From contig JBKQWK010000052.1 in the NCBI GenBank assembly GCA_052139595.1, positions 1 to 37,036 on the forward strand: a DNA stretch of 37,036 nt, given 5' to 3'. Origin of the DNA: JBKQWK01 sp052139595. Lineage in GTDB: Bacteria; Actinomycetota; Thermoleophilia; UBA2241. The stretch's first letter is position 1. Each line of letters opens with the position of its first letter. The position numbers and the translations under genes were made by a program. The notes beneath the pieces are model-generated. The model worked only from the letters and a program-made list of their open reading frames with translations. It ran no database searches and was not told the DNA's origin. This document shows positions 31,887 to 37,036 of the stretch, one piece after another.

Positions 31887-32186
31887 ATGATCCTTATCGT
31901 GCAACATACAGTGCGCGACTACGACGCCTGGAAGCCGGTCTTTGACGAGCACGAAAGCGTGCGCGCGAAGTACGGTTGTTTGGGGCACACCATCTATCGC
32001 GATGCCGACAAGCCCGAAGACCTGATGGTCTTCATACAGTGCGAGTCGCGCGAGCGGGCCGAGGGAATCCTCCGTGACCCATCATTGGCCGCGTCCATGG
32101 AGCGTGGCGGTGTCCTTGGTGAGCCACGTGTCACCTGGCTTGCAGAGGCCGAGACCTCCTCGTACGTGAAGCGTCGGGCAGCCTGA
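31887..32186 (+). CDS. ABM-like (dimeric alpha/beta barrel) small protein
   Basis: 99 residues from ATG 31887 with AGAGG upstream. ILIVQHTVRDYDAWKPVFDE, HTIYRDADKPEDLMVFIQCE, RERAEGILRDPSLAASMERG and GEPRVTWLAE follow the pattern of antibiotic-biosynthesis-monooxygenase-like/cyclase-like proteins of about 95-100 residues, which form dimers. Many have no known substrate. The upstream reading frame is continuous with the DHFR fragment, but the ribosome site supports a separate start. A 10-bp stem hairpin follows. Confidence 0.82.
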   Translation: MILIVQHTVRDYDAWKPVFDEHESVRAKYGCLGHTIYRDADKPEDLMVFIQCESRERAEGILRDPSLAASMERGGVLGEPRVTWLAEAETSSYVKRRAA

Positions 32187-32216
32187 GCGTGATGCGGCGA
32201 TCAGGGTGATCTCGAG

Positions 32217-32239
32217 CGGAGCCGCCGAAGGCGGCTCCG
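32217..32239 (+). terminator. Hairpin after the ABM-like gene
   Basis: CGGAGCCGCC-GAA-GGCGGCTCCG: a perfect 10-bp GC-rich stem with a 3-base loop, 30 bases past the stop. The following bases (TAGCTTGCCTTG) are only weakly T-rich, so termination is probable but not certain. Confidence 0.65.
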
Positions 32240-32376
32240 TAGCTTGCCTTGATCGCCGTCAGCCAGCCTCAAACTGGGTTCGACGTCCGCTTCAGTCCCG
32301 ACGGCGTCCAACCTTTCCCCGGCGGGTAGTTGCTAACTGCACGCATGTGATGCGTGAAAGCGCCACCGGGGGCACC

Positions 32377-32541
32377 ATGGCCAACTACGAGTTTGTCTGC
32401 AAGGGCTGCGGCACCGAGTTCGCGATCACCTGTCACATCGACGAGCGCGATGCTCAAGCGGTCTGCCCCAAGTGCGGCAGCCGTGAGGTGGAACAGAAGT
32501 ACAGCGCCGCCTTCTCGCCGCCGCCGCCGGCCAGGTACTGA
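32377..32541 (+). CDS. FmdB-type zinc-ribbon protein
   Basis: 54 residues from ATG 32377 (GGGGGC upstream). MANYEFVCKGCGTEFAITCH contains the first CxxC and AVCPKCGSREVEQKYSAAFS the second, the four Cys of the FmdB/CxxC-CxxC-SSSS regulatory-protein ribbon, followed by a Pro-rich end. Such proteins are common small zinc-binding proteins of unclear role. Stands alone. Confidence 0.88.
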   Translation: MANYEFVCKGCGTEFAITCHIDERDAQAVCPKCGSREVEQKYSAAFSPPPPARY

Positions 32542-32603
32542 AAGCCGGAACGTCGGCCTGCCGAGCCCAGCCTGTCAGGCTCAACACACGGATGGGGTCG
32601 CCG

Positions 32604-32752
32604 TCAACGCGCCTGTTTGCCGGTGAATACGAACCCGGCGATCAGCGCCGCCACTTCTGCCTGCACGGTTTGGTTGACGCGCGCGTAGGTATCGAGCGTG
32701 ACTGAGACAGTCGCACGTCGTAGCCCTTCGCTGACCACCAGGGGATGGACGT
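32604..32752 (-). pseudogene. fossil integrase 3' end (copy 4, longest)
   Basis: The minus strand reads VHPLVVSEGLRRATVSVTLD, TYARVNQTVQAEVAALIAGF, VFTGKQAR and TGA. VHP.VVSE.LGH.TVSITLDTYSH is the canonical integrase box II to catalytic Tyr region. Here GH is RR, so the box II His is lost, and SH after the Tyr is AR, although the Tyr itself remains. Upstream of VHP the frame no longer resembles an integrase. More diverged from copies 1 and 3 than those are from each other. Confidence 0.72.
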
Positions 32753-32905
32753 TGTGACCGCAACCGCTGCGTGAGGCCGGCAGAGCTATGCCTGCGACCA
32801 GCTGCTACGACAGCAAGCTCTTATCGTTTTGGAGTAAGCAGGTGCTAAACGCTAGCCATGAGGTACAATTGGCGCACATCCGGTCATACGAACAACGGGG
32901 GAGTC

Positions 32906-33901
32906 ATGAGAGTTTCGCGCAGAGGTTGGCTCTGGGGTTTACTCGGGACGCTGGCCGTAGTCTCAGCAGTGGCATTCGTAGCCGCCGGTTGCGGCAGCTC
33001 AAGTTCCAGTTCGGCGGCAAGTTCGTCGCCCAGCGCGAGCAGCGCACCGAGCGTCACCGTGGCCGGCGTCCCGGTCACGCCCGACCCCGCGCTGCACCAG
33101 ATGCTTCCAGCGAGCATCCTTACTGCCGGCGAGATCAGAGTGGCCACTACCCTCCCTTACCCGCCCTGGGAGATGTTCGTCGGCAACACCACCAAAGTCA
33201 CCGGCTTCGAGTGCGATCTCTTGGAGGCCGTCGGCGTCAAACTGGGCGTAAAGGTGACCTTCGTCAATATGGCGTGGGCCAGCGTCATCCTCTCCCTGCA
33301 GGGTGGTAAGACGGACTTGATCGTGGGGGATATGTACGACAACACCTCGCGCGAGAAGCAAGTCACCTTTGTTGACTATGCCTATGACGGCTCGTCGATC
33401 CTCGTTCAAAAGGGCAATCCGCAAGGAATCACCAACCTCGACAGCCTGGCTGGCAAAACCGTGGCAGTGTTGAGCGGCTCCACGCAACAGGTGCTCCTGC
33501 AGAATCTCAATACGCAGTTCAAGAGCAGTGGCAAAACACCGATGCAGATTATCGTTCTCCCCGACCAGCCCGCTTGCCTGCTGGCAGTGAAGGGCGGGCG
33601 CGCGGCTGCTGACGTGAGTGATCACTCGACCTTGGAGTACATCGCAATGACGACAAACAGTGGCACTACGTTCGAGGTTGTCACTGACCCGGCTGCACCA
33701 AAAGGCTACGAGCCGGCAATAGTCGGCACAGCCATCCTGAAGACCAACACGCAATTCGTTACTGCGGTCCAGAAGGCAATTCAAGAGCTGATCAACGACG
33801 GCACATACACTACCTTCATCGATAAGTACCATCTCATACCGGTGAAATCGGCTCAGATCAACGTTGCCGGCCAAGCCGCGAGCGCCAGCCCCACGCCCTG
33901 A
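32906..33901 (+). CDS. Amino-acid-type ABC transporter substrate-binding lipoprotein
   Basis: 331 residues from ATG 32906 (GGGGGAG upstream). Signal peptide with lipobox VAAGC, a Ser-rich linker, then a type-II periplasmic-binding fold of the GlnH/HisJ class: IRVATTLPYPPWEMFVGNTT, VTGFECDLLEAVGVKLGVKV, VNMAWASVILSLQGGKTDLI, EKQVTFVDYAYDGSSILVQK and GTAILKTNTQFVTAVQKAIQ. YPPWE and GFECDL are the ligand-site and family motifs. No permease or ATPase follows, so it is an orphan receptor here. A polar amino acid is the likely ligand type (family knowledge). Confidence 0.94.
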   Translation: MRVSRRGWLWGLLGTLAVVSAVAFVAAGCGSSSSSSAASSSPSASSAPSVTVAGVPVTPDPALHQMLPASILTAGEIRVATTLPYPPWEMFVGNTTKVTGFECDLLEAVGVKLGVKVTFVNMAWASVILSLQGGKTDLIVGDMYDNTSREKQVTFVDYAYDGSSILVQKGNPQGITNLDSLAGKTVAVLSGSTQQVLLQNLNTQFKSSGKTPMQIIVLPDQPACLLAVKGGRAAADVSDHSTLEYIAMTTNSGTTFEVVTDPAAPKGYEPAIVGTAILKTNTQFVTAVQKAIQELINDGTYTTFIDKYHLIPVKSAQINVAGQAASASPTP

Positions 33902-34226
33902 GCGCAGAGCGGTGACTTTACTGCTTGCTTAGGCACCCAGGCCGCAGCGCTCGAGATCACTTGCTGGGTCCCGGGCGCTGCGGCCAGCTGCCTGTAGTCG
34001 GCTGCCTGTGACCGTAAGGTCGGAGCCGCTCGCTGCCGATCAATCGCCGGCGGGTGTGCCCCGCGGATGCACAACCGAGCGAAGCCCGTGCGCGTAGCTG
34101 GGCGGGATCGCTCTCTCCACCAACGTGGTAAAGTCAGACAGCTGCGAGCAGCAGCAGTCCGGGCCGTTCGGCACATTGTTCTCACGAGGCTAAGCTCGCC
34201 GAGGAAAAGGAGCGCGAGAAACGCCG
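33902..34226. other. Intergenic region with long-arm hairpin
   Basis: 325 bases. GGCCGCAGCGC (33940-33950) pairs perfectly with GCGCTGCGGCC (33975-33985) over a 24-base loop. ACCCAG (33935-33940) can instead pair with CTGGGT (33964-33969). The first stem may terminate the binding-protein gene, although no T-run follows. AAAAGGAG near 34205 lies 14 bases before the next start. Confidence 0.5.
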
Positions 34227-35528
34227 ATGAAAAAATCGCTTCTGACCATCGTCAGTTCGTTGGGTCTTCTCTGCGGACTCGGCATCGTCTTTCCGACTCT
34301 TGCCGTCGCTCAAACAACTGTTGATCAGTATCTACCCAGCGGTTCCATCGGTATCGACGTTAGCTCTGTGAATGGGTTGGCAAGCATCCCCACCACGGCG
34401 AGCTTTGGCATCGTTGGCGTTACCGACGAGAAGGTTTATGCCAACAACAGCTACCTTGCCGCCGAAGCCAGTCAGTTTACGAATCTCAGTTTCTATGTGA
34501 ACACTGGCTTAAATACGAGTTCGACCTCGCCTTACTATCAGACCGCATTGGCGGAGGCGGGCAGTGGAAATGTTGACCAAGCTGCTTACGACTACGGCTA
34601 CAATGCTGGCCTCGCGGCTTTAGCCTATGCCCAATCAGTCGGCGTGAACGTCAACGCGACGTGGTGGCTTGACGTTGAGAGTACCAACACGTGGAACATC
34701 GACACTGGGCAAAATCAGCAGAGCCTGCAGGGCGAGCACGATGCGTTGAGGGCCGGTGGTGCGACCGTAGTTGGTGTCTACTCGACTACAGCACAGTGGG
34801 ATTCCATCACTGGCACTTGGCAGAGCGGCTGGCCGAGTTGGGGAGCCACCACGTGGCAGACGGCCACGCAAGCTCTGACCTACTCGACCGGTCACGAGTT
34901 TACAGGCGGGCCAAGCTATCTCATGCAGTACAGACCAACTGGTGCCGTCATAGATTACGACGTTGCCTGTCTCACCTCGACAGTGGTGACGAGCTTCACA
35001 CCGTCGGCGGGGTCGACAGGTAGCGGCGTTACCGTGACGGGCACAGGTTTCACCGCAGCTAGTGCGGTGAGCTTTGATGGGCACCCGGCCGCCAGCTTCA
35101 CGGTCCGTAGCGCGACGCAGATCATCACGCATGTGCCCAGCGCTGCGACCAGCGGCGCAATTGCCGTTACCACCCCCGGCGGTACAGCAACGAGCACCGC
35201 GCGCTTTACGATCGTCGCAAAGCCGACGTTGACGCTCAAACTAGGTGGTCTGGCGAGCGGCGCTCTGAAGCTCGGCAAGATCCTGACGGCAAGCGGCAAG
35301 GTGACGCCTACCAACCTGGGTGGCAAGGTCACTCTGACCGTGCAGCGCGAGCAGAGTGGTCACTGGCTCGCCGTTACCAGTGTGCTACGCCCGCTCCCGA
35401 CGACTGGCACCTGCAGCTGGGCGTACAAGCCAAGCAGGCGGGCGACCTACCGCATCAAGGCAACGATCGCCAAGACATCCACCCACACGGCGGCCACGAC
35501 GGCGTGGCTTGCGTTTACGGTGAAGTAG
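34227..35528 (+). CDS. Secreted GH25-like (DUF1906-type) glycoside-hydrolase-like protein with IPT/TIG domain
   Basis: 433 residues. Signal peptide MKKSLLTIVSSLGLLCGLGI to about AVA (28). The domain at about 40-250 starts IGIDVSSVNG, then FGIVGVTDEKVYANNSYLAA, YDYGYNAGLAALAYAQSVGV, WWLDVESTNTWNIDT, GGATVVGVYSTTAQWDSITG: the pattern of a secreted actinobacterial GH25/DUF1906-like barrel, with Asp (GIDVS) and Asp-Glu (LDVES) at positions used by GH25 enzymes. Then an IPT/TIG domain (about 253-335, TPSAGSTGSGVTVTGTGF) and a beta-sandwich Ig-like end. Cell-wall or polysaccharide action is inferred. Confidence 0.85.
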   Translation: MKKSLLTIVSSLGLLCGLGIVFPTLAVAQTTVDQYLPSGSIGIDVSSVNGLASIPTTASFGIVGVTDEKVYANNSYLAAEASQFTNLSFYVNTGLNTSSTSPYYQTALAEAGSGNVDQAAYDYGYNAGLAALAYAQSVGVNVNATWWLDVESTNTWNIDTGQNQQSLQGEHDALRAGGATVVGVYSTTAQWDSITGTWQSGWPSWGATTWQTATQALTYSTGHEFTGGPSYLMQYRPTGAVIDYDVACLTSTVVTSFTPSAGSTGSGVTVTGTGFTAASAVSFDGHPAASFTVRSATQIITHVPSAATSGAIAVTTPGGTATSTARFTIVAKPTLTLKLGGLASGALKLGKILTASGKVTPTNLGGKVTLTVQREQSGHWLAVTSVLRPLPTTGTCSWAYKPSRRATYRIKATIAKTSTHTAATTAWLAFTVK

Positions 35529-35775
35529 GCGCGGAGGGAGAAGCGCAGAGTCTCGCCACTGGACGCTGTAGATGGCGCATGACACTGGACTCGAGACGCG
35601 CAATCGTCAAAGTTGATGCTTTTCTGGCGACGCTCAATCGGCAGCGGCCTGCCCTGATGATCACAGGTAGTCCGCAAATCGGCTTCAAATCGGCGTACCT
35701 TCTCCGTCGCTCACCGAGTGGTGTCTCCCGGAGCACACGGCCGGCCGTCGTCCGCAGACCCTTCGGCGAACCTGC

Positions 35776-37032
35776 TCAGGCCACCCAGGTGAAGACGACG
35801 AAGCGCGAAGTCAGCCACGTCAGCCCGATCAAAAAGACGCCCACGATCAGCACTCGCAGCACTGGCCGCCGGACCGTGGCGGCGGCCAGGGCCATATACA
35901 GGGGAAAGATCACGAGGGCGAGCCGGGGCAGCGACATGAGCGATTGACCCCGAGCCGGGCTGACAAGGGCAAACAGGAGCGCCAGCAAGGCGTAGACGGT
36001 GTACGCGGCGCTCAGGCGTCGCCAAACGAGGACGATCAGTGCTCCGACGACGATCAGGGTGAGGAAGTTGGCGAGGTTCACGGTGGCGAGGTTTGTCTGC
36101 CACAGCGACGCAGTCAGGTGGGCGAAACTGTCGTGCGTGACAACGTGGATGACTCCCCGGTAGCCTTCTCTGAAACCTCGCCAGAGCGTCACATAGGGCG
36201 CGGTGAACGAGCGGTGCCAATGCTGTTGGGCCCGCTCAAACAGAAGCGGATTGCCGGCGGTGCGCCACAGGTAAGCCATGTAGATGAGAAGTCCCGCCGG
36301 CACCAGCAGGACCGCCAGCAGCCCGGCCCGGGCGCGGCGCCACTGCCAGTCCGCAGCCGCAAGCGCGAAGAGCAACAGAGGAACAGCGAGTATCACGCCG
36401 GTGCTACGGGTCAGTGTTGCAAACAACCCCGCCAGACCGGCCAGGAGCCATTGCCGGCGCTCGGCAAAGAAGAACAGGGCCACCGTGAGCACGAGAAACA
36501 AAGACTCGCTGTAGATCGCCTGAAAGAAGAAGCTCGTTGGCGCCAGAGCCAGGAACACTATTGTCCACAGAGCGGTCCGCGCTCCGAGTAGCCTGACCGT
36601 GAGGTGGTAGAGCAGCAGCGCGGCGGCTAAGAAGCAGATCAGCGAGAGGGCGATCCCGGCCACCGTAGCGCCCCTGCCGCCGCCGCCCAGCAGGTGTATA
36701 AGCAGTGGGTAGAGAGGAAAGAAGGCTTGGCTGAAACGCTGTTGGTAACCGTGCTGAGCGATGGTCAGGAACCAGGCCGCATCACCGTTTGTCCAGCCGT
36801 TGAGCAAGCGGCCGAGTACGCCGTGGTACAGCCCTGAGGACGGTGTGAGCAGAGCGTTGCGTGGCCGGTGGATAGCCAGCGTCGAGCGCGCCAGAACGGC
36901 GATGGCAAAGATGAACAGACGGCTTGCGACGGCGACAGTCAGTGCCCACCAGACTAGGCGGCTGCCCGTCTTATCGGCTTCCTCGGGGCTCTCGTTGCTT
37001 GGCCCAGGGTCCATCTCGCGTTGTCTTCGCAC
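35776..37032 (-). CDS. PIG-V-type (PF04188-like) mannosyltransferase, membrane protein; 5' end near window edge
   Basis: Up to 418 residues with about 10 helices. NGWTNGDAAWFLTIAQHGYQ holds the W..GD..W motif with the catalytic-type Asp, followed by SQAFFPLYPLLIHLLG, as in PIG-V/GPI mannosyltransferase II and actinobacterial relatives. FLALAPTSFFFQAIYSESLF is the second hallmark. These enzymes use polyprenyl-phosphate-mannose, as does the PMT at 20039. Start could be GTG 37032, ATG 37014 or beyond the window; neither has a strong ribosome site. Inferred role: cell-envelope glycan or lipoglycan mannosylation. Confidence 0.85.
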   Translation of the reverse strand: MRRQREMDPGPSNESPEEADKTGSRLVWWALTVAVASRLFIFAIAVLARSTLAIHRPRNALLTPSSGLYHGVLGRLLNGWTNGDAAWFLTIAQHGYQQRFSQAFFPLYPLLIHLLGGGGRGATVAGIALSLICFLAAALLLYHLTVRLLGARTALWTIVFLALAPTSFFFQAIYSESLFLVLTVALFFFAERRQWLLAGLAGLFATLTRSTGVILAVPLLLFALAAADWQWRRARAGLLAVLLVPAGLLIYMAYLWRTAGNPLLFERAQQHWHRSFTAPYVTLWRGFREGYRGVIHVVTHDSFAHLTASLWQTNLATVNLANFLTLIVVGALIVLVWRRLSAAYTVYALLALLFALVSPARGQSLMSLPRLALVIFPLYMALAAATVRRPVLRVLIVGVFLIGLTWLTSRFVVFTWVA

Positions 37033-37036
37033 GGAC

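Overview
The window is high-GC bacterial DNA with an actinobacterial character. Signs of this are G/C-rich third codon positions, several ATGA-overlapped ABC-transporter operons, PMT-type and PIG-V-type mannosyltransferases, a TIGR03086/DinB-like protein, and a secreted glycoside-hydrolase-like protein of a kind common in Actinomycetota. A soil or uncultured lineage (for example Thermoleophilia) is plausible, but nothing here fixes the taxon. I saw no rRNA, tRNA or CRISPR array.

Layout. 1-1147: end of an ABC exporter operon (partial ATPase plus permease). 1229-5483: a scarred stretch with three fossil tyrosine-integrase 3' ends, two small two-helix membrane-protein genes (one split by an in-frame TAG), a complete TetR-ATPase-permease operon with an almost textbook promoter and operator, and a decayed PhnB-like gene. 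5608-9301: small soluble enzymes and domains (two VOC proteins, a DHFR/RibD-like reductase, a DinB-like protein, a META lipoprotein, a truncated DUF1801 protein). 9580-15568: a membrane protein, an OmpR-type two-component system and, divergently, an ABC exporter (ATPase plus two permeases, one with a large extracytoplasmic insert). The shared intergenic region carries a symmetrical four-heptamer operator. 16022-19832: PadR, MacB-type ATPase, FtsX-type permease operon. 20039-24659 (minus strand): GntR, ATPase, permease, followed by a DsbA-like thiol oxidoreductase and a PMT protein mannosyltransferase.

24989-32541 is a decaying accessory zone: a DUF1905/YdeI protein, frameshifted DHFR-like, ICMT-like and PIN-toxin genes, a DHFR fragment, an unrecognised lysine-rich protein, a CapA-like phosphoesterase, an ABM-like protein and an FmdB zinc ribbon. 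32604-37032: a fourth integrase fossil, an amino-acid-type substrate-binding lipoprotein without its permease, a secreted GH25-like/IPT protein, and a PIG-V-type mannosyltransferase running to the window edge.

Two themes recur. Four complete ABC-exporter operons stand side by side, each led by a different regulator class (TetR, two-component, PadR, GntR), which suggests independently inducible export or resistance modules. Between them lies evidence of repeated integration and loss: the last 30-50 codons of related integrases are kept at four places, and at least five neighbouring genes are frameshifted or truncated. I did not find a complete novel multi-gene defence or metabolic system. The least ordinary items are the repeated integrase 3' ends with small membrane genes, the split small membrane gene, and the two-component operator.
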